Shown: piece after piece, positions 25,443-34,454 of the stretch | Layout: each line of letters opens with the position of its first letter | Position numbering within the stretch: the first letter of the stretch is position 1 | NCBI GenBank assembly: GCA_964551985.1 | Contig: CAZKFG010000004.1 | Location: forward strand, 1-63,794 | Direction of reading: 5' to 3' | Source of the DNA: CAZKFG01 sp964551985 | Lineage (GTDB): Bacteria > Bacillota > Negativicutes > Acidaminococcales > JAISLQ01 | Length of the DNA: 63,794 nucleotides | Made by a program: the position numbers and the translations under genes | The notes under the pieces: model-generated | Seen by the model: the letters and a program-made list of their open reading frames with translations, nothing else | The model's database searches: none | Told to the model about the DNA's origin: nothing

Positions 25443-26318
25443 TTAATCCTTTTTAACACTTACACGGCTATTTGCAGGTACAGATTGGGTTAAAAAAGCA
25501 TTACTACCAATAACACTACCTGTACCAATTACTGTATCGCCACCCATTATTGAGGCACCTGAATATACAACAACATAATCTTCTAGAGTGGGGTGACGTT
25601 TAACACCACGCAAGGATTGTCCTTTTTGTGGTGATAATGCTCCTAGTGTAACGCCTTGGTAAAGTTTTACATTGTTGCCAATAGTTGTTGTTTCACCGAT
25701 TACAATCCCTGTACCGTGATCGATAAAAAAAGGAGTACCAATTGTTGCGGCAGGATGTATGTCTATGCCTGTTTTACTATGAGCATATTCTGTCATAATT
25801 CTAGGGATTAAAGGTACTTTTAAACAATATAATTCGTGTGCCAATCTGTAAATACTCAAGGCTAAAATCCCTGGAAAAGAAAAGACTACTTCGTCAGTTG
25901 AAGTAACTGAAGGATCGCCATCATAAGTAGCTTTAACATCATTTGCCAAATCTGTCCTTATTTTAGGTAGTTTATCAAAAAAATTGCAAATAATATCTTC
26001 TGCTTGATCGTGAAAAGCATAGTTACAAAATTCTTTGTTGGCGTCCACCTTTAGTGCGTGGCAAATTTGCTGATGCAGTTTTTCATATACTTTATTTAGC
26101 AAATCACCTATTTGATAGTCAATTGCTTGTGAAACAAGATTGTGTTTACCCACATAGCCTGGAAATAATAAGGCTCTTAGTAGGTGAATTACCTCCACAA
26201 TGCTGTCTCTATCGGGCATAGAACCTAAATCAAGAGAGATGATGTGCGAATTTTCTTTGTAATTTTTTGAAAGCTCATCCACATATGTATCTAATTTTTT
26301 GTAAAAACTTGGTTTCAT
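25443..26318 (-). CDS. epsC: Serine O-acetyltransferase, EpsC/CysE type
   Basis: The 291-residue protein has an alpha-helical N-terminus and a hexapeptide-repeat C-terminus with GIDIHPAATIGTPFFIDHGTGIVIGET and VTLGAL, the catalytic core of serine acetyltransferases. It makes O-acetylserine for cysteine. No O-acetylserine sulfhydrylase is in the window. The coding strand starts after GGGGG at about 26328. Confidence 0.88.
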   Translation of the reverse strand: MKPSFYKKLDTYVDELSKNYKENSHIISLDLGSMPDRDSIVEVIHLLRALLFPGYVGKHNLVSQAIDYQIGDLLNKVYEKLHQQICHALKVDANKEFCNYAFHDQAEDIICNFFDKLPKIRTDLANDVKATYDGDPSVTSTDEVVFSFPGILALSIYRLAHELYCLKVPLIPRIMTEYAHSKTGIDIHPAATIGTPFFIDHGTGIVIGETTTIGNNVKLYQGVTLGALSPQKGQSLRGVKRHPTLEDYVVVYSGASIMGGDTVIGTGSVIGSNAFLTQSVPANSRVSVKKD

Positions 26319-26344
26319 TTTATAATAGCCCCCTTTATAAAAGT

Positions 26345-26353
26345 ATTATAACA
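26345..26353 (-). promoter_or_regulatory. Extended -10 promoter of epsC-tcdA
   Basis: Minus-strand TGTTATAAT is a perfect TATAAT with a TGN extension, about 27 nt upstream of the epsC start. No good -35 is seen, as is usual for extended -10 promoters. Confidence 0.5.
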
Positions 26354-26390
26354 TAAGTTTATTTTTAAAAATAAAATTTTTTTAAGATAC

Positions 26391-26541
26391 TTGCCAAATT
26401 AGTCTTGCTATGTTACTATATTAACATAGTAAATAATAATATGATGTATTTCAAGACAGCTACAGGCTCTTTCTCCCCCACTCTCCAAATAGTTGTTGCT
26501 TTTTAGCAAAAACTCTCATTTTGTTATGAGGGTTTTTTGCG
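26391..26541 (+). ncRNA. Candidate C-rich small RNA with its own promoter and terminator
   Basis: TTGCCA (26391-26396), a 17-nt spacer and TACTAT (26414-26419) form a plausible promoter. A dyad CTATGTTA-N6-TAACATAG (26408-26429) overlaps the -10. The predicted transcript of roughly 115 nt has no coding frame. It contains an unpaired CU-rich tract with CTCCCCCACTCTCC (26473-26486), a small TTGCT/AGCAA hairpin, and a terminator (26506-26541). C-rich single-stranded tracts like this pair with Shine-Dalgarno sequences in RsaE- and FsrA-type small RNAs. This explains most of the 329-nt gap between epsC and the LptD-like gene. Confidence 0.45.
26506..26541 (+). terminator. Terminator of the candidate small RNA
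   Basis: The stem AAACTCTCAT/ATGAGGGTTT (one G:U pair) closes a TTTGTT-type loop and is followed by a T run. No gene ends nearby on this strand, which suggests a non-coding transcript. Confidence 0.75.
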
Positions 26542-26591
26542 TTTAGGTTGTAAATTTTTTAAAATAACGATAGCTAAATTAGCTTAAAATA

Positions 26592-26600
26592 TGGTAAAAT
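26592..26600 (+). promoter_or_regulatory. Probable promoter of the second LPS operon
   Basis: TGGTAAAAT is a TGN-extended -10 (TAAAAT at 26595-26600) 46 nt before the ATG at 26647. The palindrome AGCTAA-ATT-AGCT (about 26572-26584) sits just upstream and could be an operator. Confidence 0.4.
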
Positions 26601-26646
26601 GAATAAAATTAGGAATTAATTTTACAAGAAAGTAGGCTAAAAATAG

Positions 26647-28068
26647 ATGAAAAAAGCATTACAAAGCAAACATAAGGGAATTTTTTTATGTGCTTTTTTT
26701 TCGCTGGTGTTTGTATTATTGTTTCAAACACAAATTTATGCAAAAGAAAATGAGAATGATACAGCAGGAAAGCCGGTAACTATTTTAGCTGATTATATTC
26801 ATTATGATAATCAAACAGGGGATATTTTTGCTCAAGGATATGTAAGAATTATTCAAGATGATCAAATAATAACGGGCGATAGATTTGATGGCAATGTAAA
26901 AAATCAAGATGTTTGGACAAAACAGCTGGTTAATTTTCAACAAAATGCAACTCAAACTAATGTATATGGCAATTCAGCAGAGTATAATTATAAAACAAAA
27001 ACAGGGCAAGTAAATACAGTATATGGAAAAACAGGAAAGCAGTATATAACAGCAGAAAAAGTAGATATTTTACCAGATAAACTTGTTGCTGATGAAGCTA
27101 CAATGAGCCGTTGTGGTGCTCAAACGCATGTTAAATGCTATCATATTACAGCAAAAAAAATAGACATTTGGGTAAATGATAAAATAATTGCTTACGATGT
27201 GAATGTGTATATATTAGGTAAAAAAATGTTGTATCGTGATCGTTATGTTGTTGCGCTAACGGGAGAGAACTCAAATGTTCCGCGTATTGGCTGGGATAGT
27301 GATGATGGTCTTTACATAAAATATAGTTATATTTATCCTTTGAATAAAGATTTTTATATAGGAGCCAATTTTACTGCAGCAACTGAAGTAGGTGGACGTA
27401 CCTTGGGATGGTTTTTGTATGAGGGTAAGAATTTTAACGCTAAATATTCTTACGGTTATGAACAAGATGACGACAGCAATTGGATAAGAAAAGAAAATAA
27501 TATTAAAATTAATTACCATACTAAACCAATTTTCAAAACAGCACTAAATTATAGATTATGGTTTGAACGTGGATTTTGGGTTGGAAATAATAAAGAAAGT
27601 TGGCATACTGAAGCAGGGATATATATAAACCATAATCCGATTTATTTTGATGGTAAAAAAACATTGCATATGACTTTGGGGACAGGCTATAGAAAGCTTA
27701 AAGAAAGTTATGGCAATATTGATCAAGATGAATTTCGCTATGATGTGGGATTGCACAAGAAAATCTCACATAAATGGAGTATAGGAACTAATTATTCTAA
27801 TGTAAAAAATAACGTTAGTTTATTTGAGTATAATAAAGTAGATGTGCCAGAATCTTGGATATACTATGCTACATGGTCACCAGATGATTTAAACGCTGTG
27901 TCACTATTGCAAGAATATGATACAAAAAATAATCGTGTTTATAGAAATAAAATTGAATATAAGAGAAACTTACATTGTTGGGATTTGACATTGTACTATG
28001 AACGCAAAAATCCTATAAACAGTAAAACGGAAAATAAAGTTCATTGGGAAATAAGTTGGGCAATATAG
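26647..28068 (+). CDS. lptD: LptD-like LPS assembly outer-membrane protein, short form
   Basis: The 473-residue protein has a signal peptide (about 1-32, IYA-K) and an OstA-type N-terminal jellyroll (VTILADYIHYDNQTGDIFAQGYVRI), then a cysteine-bearing segment (SRCGAQTHVKCYHI, about 155-168) and a C-terminal beta-barrel rich in aromatic strands. E. coli LptD is about 780 residues, so the barrel is much smaller. It should receive LPS from LptA and insert it in the outer membrane. It lies at the head of the heptose operon. No lptE is visible. Confidence 0.8.
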   Translation: MKKALQSKHKGIFLCAFFSLVFVLLFQTQIYAKENENDTAGKPVTILADYIHYDNQTGDIFAQGYVRIIQDDQIITGDRFDGNVKNQDVWTKQLVNFQQNATQTNVYGNSAEYNYKTKTGQVNTVYGKTGKQYITAEKVDILPDKLVADEATMSRCGAQTHVKCYHITAKKIDIWVNDKIIAYDVNVYILGKKMLYRDRYVVALTGENSNVPRIGWDSDDGLYIKYSYIYPLNKDFYIGANFTAATEVGGRTLGWFLYEGKNFNAKYSYGYEQDDDSNWIRKENNIKINYHTKPIFKTALNYRLWFERGFWVGNNKESWHTEAGIYINHNPIYFDGKKTLHMTLGTGYRKLKESYGNIDQDEFRYDVGLHKKISHKWSIGTNYSNVKNNVSLFEYNKVDVPESWIYYATWSPDDLNAVSLLQEYDTKNNRVYRNKIEYKRNLHCWDLTLYYERKNPINSKTENKVHWEISWAI

Positions 28069-28084
28069 TTTTGAGGTGAATGAA

Positions 28085-28660
28085 TTGAGTTTACAAACGA
28101 TACAAGATTGTATAGTTGAGCATCAAAAAGTCATAAATTTAGTGCGTGATTTGCTGGCAGATAAAATACTATCGGCAGCAAACATTTGTAAAGATGCAGT
28201 GGAAAATGGTAATAAAGTTTTATTCTGTGGTAATGGTGGCAGTGCGGCAGATAGTCAGCATCTAGCAGCTGAATTTGTTGGTAGATTTCAAATAGAACGT
28301 GATGGACTGGCAGCAATCTCTTTGACGACGGACACGTCTATTTTGACAGCTGTTGCCAACGACTATGGCTTTGAGACTGTCTTTTCAAGGCAGGTGTCGG
28401 CGCTAGGCAACAAAGGGGATGTTTTAGTAGGATTATCAACTTCTGGAAACAGTGAAAATGTATTTGAAGCTATTATAAAAGCCAAAGAGATGGGCATAAA
28501 AACAATTTCGCTTACAGGTTGTGATGGTGGTAAAATAGCCAAAACAGCTGATTTATCTATTAATATTCCTAAAAAAATTACAGCTCGTGTGCAAGAAGCC
28601 CACATTTTAATTGGTCATATAATTTGTCAGTTGGTGGATGAAGAAAAAAATGATAAATAA
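28085..28660 (+). CDS. gmhA: Sedoheptulose-7-phosphate isomerase GmhA
   Basis: The 191-residue SIS-fold enzyme has CGNGGSAADSQHLAAEFVGRF and later SGNSENV, typical of GmhA. It converts sedoheptulose-7-phosphate to D-glycero-manno-heptose-7-phosphate. TTG at 28085 has GAGGTGA 6 nt upstream; a GTG at 28076 overlaps that site and is less likely. It is followed by an overlapping hldE. Confidence 0.93.
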   Translation: MSLQTIQDCIVEHQKVINLVRDLLADKILSAANICKDAVENGNKVLFCGNGGSAADSQHLAAEFVGRFQIERDGLAAISLTTDTSILTAVANDYGFETVFSRQVSALGNKGDVLVGLSTSGNSENVFEAIIKAKEMGIKTISLTGCDGGKIAKTADLSINIPKKITARVQEAHILIGHIICQLVDEEKNDK

Positions 28661-30131
28661 CTTTAATATAGTAGATTTTTTGTCTAAACAAATAGAACAA
28701 TTAAAGATAGTTGTTATTGGCGATGTTATGCTCGATAGTTATTATTATGGCTCTGTTAGCAGAATTTCACCAGAAGCACCAGTCCCTGTAAACAAAGTTA
28801 ATAATCAATCAGAAAATTTAGGTGGTGCAGCTAATGTCGCAGCAAATCTTGCGTTTTTAGGATGCAAGGTGTATTTGTGTTCAGCTATTGGCGATGACGA
28901 AAACGGGAAAAAACTAACATCTGTTTTAGATAGTTTAAGTATTGACCATAGTAGTATTTTAGTGAGCGAAAATCGACAAACGACAAATAAACTGCGTATA
29001 ATTGGCTCTAATCAGCAAATGTTAAGATTGGATTTTGAAGATATACAAAATTTAACAGACAATGAGGAAGATGAGCTGTTTGCTCGCTTGCGCAAACTTA
29101 TGAGTGAAGGCGTAAATGGTATAGTTATTTCAGATTATGCCAAAGGCGTTTGCACAAAGAGCTTTTGCCAAAAAGTTATTACACAAGCTAAAGCCGCTAA
29201 TATTCCAGTGCTTGTAGACCCTAAAGGCTACAACTGGGATAAATATGAAAATGTTGATTTTATTACTCCTAATGTTAAAGAACTAGGAGAATGTTTGCAA
29301 CAGTCTTTGCAAAATACTACGCCAATTATAACAAAAGCCGCAAGAGAAGCACTGGATAAATATAAGGTAAAATCCATTTTAGTAACAAGGTCAGAACAAG
29401 GAATGACTTTTGTCGACAAAGACAAAGAATTTACTGTTGAGGCAACAGCCAGGGAAGTGTATGATGTTTCTGGCGCGGGCGACACAGTTGCAGCAGCATT
29501 TATAGCAGGAGTATCAGGCGGACTTACAGAAGCGACAGCTGCTTTTTTGGCAAACGAAGCAGCGGCTATTGTTGTTGCCCGTGCTGGGACTTATGCTATA
29601 AGACGAGACGAGTTATTGGCTCATTTATTGGAAAAAGAATGCAAAACAGATGAAAAACATAGACCACTTAATTGGCAGGAAATAAAAGTGCTCGCTCAAA
29701 GCTGGCGTAGACTAGGTAAAAAAATTATATTTACCAATGGTTGCTTTGATATCTTACATACAGGGCATATAACTTATTTAGAAAAAGCTGCAAAATTAGG
29801 CGATATATTAATTCTTGGTTTAAATAGTGACGCATCTGTTAGACGTTTAAAAGGTGAGACTAGACCACTTGTTGGCGAGCAAGATCGAGCAAGACTACTT
29901 TTGGCTTTATCTTGTATAGATGCGGTTGTTTTATTTGAAGAAGATACCCCAACCGAACTTATAAAAATAATTAAACCTGATGTACTTGTAAAAGGCGGAG
30001 ATTATTCGGCCGAACAAGTAGCTGGCAGAGAATATGCTGGCAAAGTAGAAATAATTGACTTTGAACAAGGCTATTCCACTACAGATTTGGTCAATAAAAT
30101 AATTGCTTTGGTTAAAGGAGGAAAACTATGA
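28638..30131 (+). CDS. hldE: Bifunctional heptose-7-phosphate kinase / heptose-1-phosphate adenylyltransferase HldE
   Basis: The 497-residue protein joins a PfkB-type kinase (about 1-315; VVIGDVMLDSYYYG at the start and SGAGDTVAAAFIAG near 280) to a cytidylyltransferase-fold domain (about 355-497; TNGCFDILHTGHITYLEKA with the HxGH motif). It carries out steps 2 and 4 of ADP-heptose synthesis. ATG at 28638 overlaps gmhA; ATG at 28650, giving MINNFN, is an alternative. The 3' end overlaps hldD by 4 nt. Confidence 0.95.
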   Translation: MKKKMINNFNIVDFLSKQIEQLKIVVIGDVMLDSYYYGSVSRISPEAPVPVNKVNNQSENLGGAANVAANLAFLGCKVYLCSAIGDDENGKKLTSVLDSLSIDHSSILVSENRQTTNKLRIIGSNQQMLRLDFEDIQNLTDNEEDELFARLRKLMSEGVNGIVISDYAKGVCTKSFCQKVITQAKAANIPVLVDPKGYNWDKYENVDFITPNVKELGECLQQSLQNTTPIITKAAREALDKYKVKSILVTRSEQGMTFVDKDKEFTVEATAREVYDVSGAGDTVAAAFIAGVSGGLTEATAAFLANEAAAIVVARAGTYAIRRDELLAHLLEKECKTDEKHRPLNWQEIKVLAQSWRRLGKKIIFTNGCFDILHTGHITYLEKAAKLGDILILGLNSDASVRRLKGETRPLVGEQDRARLLLALSCIDAVVLFEEDTPTELIKIIKPDVLVKGGDYSAEQVAGREYAGKVEIIDFEQGYSTTDLVNKIIALVKGGKL

Positions 30132-31090
30132 TAATTGTAACAGGTGGTGCCGGATTTATCGGTAGTAATTTAATAAAAAGTTTAAATGACGGTGGCAGAA
30201 CAGACATTTTAATTGTTGATAATTTGACAAAGGCTGATAAATGTCGCAATCTGAGCGTCCTAAAAGCTCTTGACTTTTATGATAAAAACCAATTTATGGA
30301 TGCTTTGAAACATGGTGTTTTTAATTATGAAGATATAGATGTTATTTTTCATCAAGGTGCCTGTTCTGACACAATGGAAACTGATGGCAAGTACATAATG
30401 GAAAATAACTATGACTATAGCAAAAAATTGTTGCATTTTTGCCTAGAGCGTAAAATATCTTTTGTTTATGCATCTTCGGCTTCAACTTACGGTAGCGGGA
30501 AAAAAGGCTTTACAGAACGGCTAGAATGTGAACAGGCTTTAAATGCTTATGCCTATTCAAAATTATTTTTCGATCGTTATGTACAAAGATTACTACCAAA
30601 TGCCCACAGCCAAGTTGTAGGTCTACGCTACTTTAACGTTTTTGGACCACAAGAGCATCATAAAGGCAAGATGGCATCTATGGTTTATCAAATGTATAGA
30701 CAAATTAAACAAACAAGTAAGATAAAATTATTTAAAGGCTATGGTTGCCCTGATGGTCAGCAAAAAAGAGACTTTATTTATGTTAAAGATGTTGTAGAGG
30801 TAAATAAATTTTTCTTTGAGAACTCTAATATAAGTGGTATTTTTAATTGCGGTACAGGTAAAGAACATAGTTTTAAAGAGCTTGCGGATGAAGTGATTGA
30901 TTTTTTAAATCAAGGCGAAATAGAATATATCGATTTTCCAACCCAATTAATTGGCAAATATCAAAACTTTACTCAAGCAGATACGAAAAAATTGTTAGAT
31001 GCTGGATATAATAAAGGCTTTACACGTCTTGATAAAGCTGTTGCCGAATATTGCAATATGCTTGAAAGTACAGATGGATATTTTGAATGA
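30128..31090 (+). CDS. hldD: ADP-L-glycero-D-manno-heptose 6-epimerase HldD
   Basis: The 320-residue short-chain dehydrogenase-type epimerase starts IIVTGGAGFIGSNLIKSLN (NADP-binding GxxGxxG), has FHQGACSDTMETDGKY, SSASTYGSG and YAYSKLFFD (YxxxK catalytic pair), and FNVFGPQEHHKGKMASM. It produces the final L,D-heptose donor. Overlaps of 4 nt on each side bind the operon. Confidence 0.96.
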   Translation: MIIVTGGAGFIGSNLIKSLNDGGRTDILIVDNLTKADKCRNLSVLKALDFYDKNQFMDALKHGVFNYEDIDVIFHQGACSDTMETDGKYIMENNYDYSKKLLHFCLERKISFVYASSASTYGSGKKGFTERLECEQALNAYAYSKLFFDRYVQRLLPNAHSQVVGLRYFNVFGPQEHHKGKMASMVYQMYRQIKQTSKIKLFKGYGCPDGQQKRDFIYVKDVVEVNKFFFENSNISGIFNCGTGKEHSFKELADEVIDFLNQGEIEYIDFPTQLIGKYQNFTQADTKKLLDAGYNKGFTRLDKAVAEYCNMLESTDGYFE

Positions 31091-31584
31091 GACCAGCAGT
31101 TTTTTTTGACCGTGACGGAGTTTTAAATGTAGAGAAAAACTACCTATACAAGATAGAAGATTTTCAGTGGCAGCAAGGTGCTTTTGACGCTATTTGTCAT
31201 TTAAAGCAGCAAGGTTATTATGTATTTGTTGTAACAAATCAAAGTGGAATTGCCAGAGACTACTATACTTGTGAAGATGTAGAACGTTTACACGTATTTA
31301 TAAATGAGCAGTTAGCTTTGAATAACAGCTGTATAGACGAATTTTATTATTGCCCACATCATCCTGATTTTGGTGAGCATTGCGATTGTAGAAAACCAAA
31401 CCCAGGGATGATTTTACAGGCATTTAGTGAGTATGATATTGATAAAAAAAGCTCATTTTTAGTTGGTGATAAGCAATCAGACTTAAAAGCTGCGCAAAAT
31501 GCTGGAATTGATGGTTATTTGTATCAAGATGGTGATTTGCTTTCTTTTATAAAAAATATTTTGGCAACAAGGGATAGTAAATGA
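31087..31584 (+). CDS. gmhB: D-glycero-D-manno-heptose-1,7-bisphosphate 7-phosphatase GmhB
   Basis: The 165-residue HAD phosphatase has the nucleophile block FFDRDGVLNVEKNYLY, VTNQSGIARDYYT and the zinc-binding CPHHPDFGEHCDCRKPNPGM region, then LVGDKQSDLKAA. It removes the 7-phosphate between the two HldE reactions. It completes a full heptose pathway with gmhA, hldE and hldD. Confidence 0.95.
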   Translation: MRPAVFFDRDGVLNVEKNYLYKIEDFQWQQGAFDAICHLKQQGYYVFVVTNQSGIARDYYTCEDVERLHVFINEQLALNNSCIDEFYYCPHHPDFGEHCDCRKPNPGMILQAFSEYDIDKKSSFLVGDKQSDLKAAQNAGIDGYLYQDGDLLSFIKNILATRDSK

Positions 31585-32618
31585 AAGACTATAAAAACAT
31601 CTTAGTTATCAAAATGAGTGCTTTGGGTGATATTATTCACGCATTGCCTTCTTTATATGCACTTAGGAAGACATATCCTAAGGCTAGAATATCTTGGCTT
31701 GTAGAGCCACAGTTTGCTGAGATTTTGCCAGGGACGCCATATATTGATGAGAAAATAATCTTTTATAAAAATGATTTGAAGAAAAAAAATATTTGGGAAA
31801 AACTAGCTTATTTGAAGCAACTGAAAAAGCAGTTACAAAGCCGTAACTTTGATTTAGTAATTGATTTGCAAGGACTTTTTAAAAGCTCTTTAATTGTCTT
31901 TTTAAGTGGTGGCAAAGAAAAGTTAACATATTGCGAACCAAGAGAAGGTAGTTTTTTATTTAGTAAAGCAATCTATGGTGAGCATAGTAAGGGGCATATA
32001 ATTCAGAGATATTTAGATGTTATTCGCTATATCGGCTATAAAGATGATGAAGTGGTTTTTCCGCTGGCGGATTTTTCTGTACGCGAAGAAAACATGCAAA
32101 AATTACTTGATACAAAGGGCGTAAGTGATAGATATGCAGTATTTTTCCCTGGTGCTGGTTGGACAAGTAAGGAGTGGAAGCCTGACAACTACGCTAAATT
32201 AGCTAAAGAGCTAACTTCTAAGAGCATAGATATTGTTCTTGCAGGTGGTAGCGTAGATGGCGCGAAGGCAAAATCAATTCAAGAGAAAAGTTTAAGTAGC
32301 AAGGTTTTTGATTTGACAGGTAAAACAGCTATAATGGACTTGCCTGCACTTGTTAAAAAAGCGCAGTTTTGTCTTGGTGGAGATACAGGACCACTACATA
32401 TTGCAGCAGCTGTAGGAACGCCTACAATATCAATGTTTGGACCGTCAAGTGCAGATAGAGCTTGCCCTTATGGGGATAAAAATATTATTATCAAAACAAC
32501 AGCAAAATGCTCGCCGTGTTTTAAAAGAAAATGTTTAAAAGAGATTACATGTATGGATTTAATAAGCGTGCAAGAAGTATTAAAAGCATGTGAAAAAGTG
32601 GTGGGAAAATGCAAATAA
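31581..32618 (+). CDS. waaC: LPS heptosyltransferase I-like (GT9)
   Basis: The 345-residue GT9 enzyme starts ILVIKMSALGDIIHALPSLYAL, and has a WLVEPQF segment typical of WaaC, FPGAGWTSKEW and GGDTGPLHIAAAVGTPTISMFGPS. It should transfer the first heptose to Kdo at the cytoplasmic face. The final cysteine cluster (CSPCFKRKCLKEITCM) is also seen in related GT9 proteins. It overlaps gmhB by 4 nt and the next gene by 10 nt. Confidence 0.88.
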   Translation: MKDYKNILVIKMSALGDIIHALPSLYALRKTYPKARISWLVEPQFAEILPGTPYIDEKIIFYKNDLKKKNIWEKLAYLKQLKKQLQSRNFDLVIDLQGLFKSSLIVFLSGGKEKLTYCEPREGSFLFSKAIYGEHSKGHIIQRYLDVIRYIGYKDDEVVFPLADFSVREENMQKLLDTKGVSDRYAVFFPGAGWTSKEWKPDNYAKLAKELTSKSIDIVLAGGSVDGAKAKSIQEKSLSSKVFDLTGKTAIMDLPALVKKAQFCLGGDTGPLHIAAAVGTPTISMFGPSSADRACPYGDKNIIIKTTAKCSPCFKRKCLKEITCMDLISVQEVLKACEKVVGKCK

Positions 32619-33640
32619 CAAATGTAAATACAATACTGGTGACCTTTTTGATGCAGCTCGGTGATCTTATTTTGACAACTCCATTTTTAACCGCACTAAG
32701 AAAGGCTGCGCCGCAGGCAAAAATAACTTATTTGATTGATGAAAAGTGGCTAGATATAGTAAGTTGCAATCCTGATGTTGACAATATTATCACTCTAGAC
32801 CGTAAAGGCAAAGACAAAAGCTTTTCTGCGCTTTGGAAATACAGTAAAAAATTACAAAAAGAAAAATTTGACCTTGTAATCAATTTAAATCCTAGCGAAC
32901 GATGTTCTTTCATAGCCGGTTTTAGTGGCGGTAAATATAAGACTGGTTCAGCGCCTAGTTTATTTAAACTATTATTTGATAAAACTTTACCATTAGATAG
33001 AACGGTGCACGCTGCAGATATGTATTTGAAAATATTAAATTCTTTTGGTATAGATGATTTGAGTAATGACGGATTAAAAATTATTCCGTCAGAAAAAAGC
33101 ATTTTGGAAGCAGATGCACTTTTAAAAAAGAAAGGCATTGCAAATAACGACAAATTAATTGGTTTTAATATTGGCAGTGCTTCTGCTATAAAATGTTGGC
33201 TTCCAGAGAGATTTGCTAAAGTAGCAGATTATGTTGCTATGCGCGGCTATACGCCAGTGTTTTTTGGTAGTGCGTCAGAAATGAATGCTGTAAAAGAAAC
33301 TGTAAATCAGATGACTTGTAACCCTATTATCGTAACAGGAGAGCTTAGCATAGGTGGACTTGTTGCAACTTTAGCTAAAATGAAACTGCTAATTACCAAT
33401 GACAGCGGACCTATGCATATAGCGGTAAGCCAAAAAGTACCTGTTGTTGCTATTTTTGGACCATCTAAACCGGATTTATATGGACCATATAATACTGATA
33501 AAAAAATTGTAGTACAATCTGATCCTCTTTGCCCAAATTGCCCAAGAAGAATGAAGGCTAAATGTGACGATATGCGTTGCATGCTTGGGATAACGGTTGA
33601 ACAGGTTTCTAGTGCTGTAGATACGATACTGACAAAGTAA
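32609..33640 (+). CDS. waaF: LPS heptosyltransferase II-like (GT9)
   Basis: The 343-residue GT9 enzyme starts ILVTFLMQLGDLILTTPFLTAL and carries FNIGSASAIKCWLPERFA, NDSGPMHIAVSQKVPVVAIFGPS and a C-terminal CPNCPRRMKAKCDDMRCM cluster. It probably adds the next heptose to the inner core. It could equally be another core heptosyltransferase of GT9. It ends the operon. Confidence 0.83.
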   Translation: MQITNVNTILVTFLMQLGDLILTTPFLTALRKAAPQAKITYLIDEKWLDIVSCNPDVDNIITLDRKGKDKSFSALWKYSKKLQKEKFDLVINLNPSERCSFIAGFSGGKYKTGSAPSLFKLLFDKTLPLDRTVHAADMYLKILNSFGIDDLSNDGLKIIPSEKSILEADALLKKKGIANNDKLIGFNIGSASAIKCWLPERFAKVADYVAMRGYTPVFFGSASEMNAVKETVNQMTCNPIIVTGELSIGGLVATLAKMKLLITNDSGPMHIAVSQKVPVVAIFGPSKPDLYGPYNTDKKIVVQSDPLCPNCPRRMKAKCDDMRCMLGITVEQVSSAVDTILTK

Positions 33641-33683
33641 AGTTTTATTACAAAAAGAACTTTTATAAAAATAAGTTATATGC

Positions 33684-33712
33684 TAATATAATAAGTATAA
33701 CTTATTATATTA
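33684..33712. promoter_or_regulatory. 29-bp palindrome at the rubrerythrin promoter
   Basis: Perfect 13-nt arms (TAATATAATAAGT and ACTTATTATATTA) flank a 3-nt centre, directly before the GAGGAGG ribosome binding site. The AT-rich dyad resembles Fur/PerR-family boxes. A repeat of half the motif (ATAAGTTATA) lies at 33671-33680. A possible -10 TAATAT overlaps its left edge. Confidence 0.55.
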
Positions 33713-33727
33713 CGAGGAGGTTTTATT

Positions 33728-34330
33728 ATGAGCAAAAGTTTAAAAGGAACAAAAACTTTGGAAAATCTAATGAAAGCGTTTGCAGGTGAAAGTCAGGCTC
33801 GCACAAGATACACTTATTATGCAACTGTTGCCAAAAAACACGGCTATGTGCAAATAGCGAATATTTTTATGGAAACGGCAGAAAATGAAAAAGAACATGC
33901 AAAAAGATTTATGAAGTGTGCGCTTATGTACAGTGATGGTAAAGATAATGTACCTGTAGATATTCGTGCTACATATCCGTTTGCTTACTCGGATACCGAT
34001 ACTTTAATGAATTTAAAAATGGCAGCACAAGGTGAGCATGAAGAGTGGAGCGATTTGTATGATAGTTTTAGCAAAACGGCAATAGAAGAAGGTTTTGCTG
34101 ATATTGCCAGAGTTTTTAGTGAAATTGCTAAAGTAGAAGAGCATCATGAAAAACGCTATTTAAAATTGGCCAAAAATATTGAAAATGAAACTTTATATAA
34201 AAAAGACAGTGCAGTAGAGTGGAAATGTGATAATTGTGGTTATATTCATCATGGTAAAGAGGCACCAAAATCTTGTCCTGCGTGCGCTCATCCACAAAAT
34301 TATTTTGAAGTTTTTGTAGAGACATATTAA
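33728..34330 (+). CDS. rbr: Rubrerythrin
   Basis: The 200-residue protein has an N-terminal diiron four-helix bundle (about 1-155; AFAGESQARTRYTYYA, ETAENEKEHAKRF, EIAKVEEHHEKRYL carrying ExxH ligands) and a C-terminal rubredoxin domain with two CxxC knuckles (KCDNCGYI and CPACAHP). It reduces hydrogen peroxide in the cytoplasm of anaerobes. It has a strong ribosome binding site, an operator-like palindrome and its own terminator, so it is probably a regulated single gene. Confidence 0.96.
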   Translation: MSKSLKGTKTLENLMKAFAGESQARTRYTYYATVAKKHGYVQIANIFMETAENEKEHAKRFMKCALMYSDGKDNVPVDIRATYPFAYSDTDTLMNLKMAAQGEHEEWSDLYDSFSKTAIEEGFADIARVFSEIAKVEEHHEKRYLKLAKNIENETLYKKDSAVEWKCDNCGYIHHGKEAPKSCPACAHPQNYFEVFVETY

Positions 34331-34333
34331 AAC

Positions 34334-34375
34334 AAAAACCCTTTTGTTAAAAGTTTTTTAACAAAAGGGTTTTTT
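34334..34375 (+). terminator. Terminator of rubrerythrin
   Basis: A 19-bp stem (34334-34352 with 34356-34374) rich in CCC/GGG and A/T closes a 3-nt loop and ends in T. Confidence 0.9.
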
Positions 34376-34454
34376 ATTGTTTTTAGCAGGGAAAATGAGC
34401 ATTATGGGGAATATATATAATATAAAGTATTTTGATTTTCGGGAGGGACTTTTT

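Noticed and set aside
34377..34454. Longer N-terminus for the phosphohexomutase
   Set aside because: The extension begins in the rubrerythrin terminator and lacks a ribosome binding site, while ATG 34455 has a strong one.
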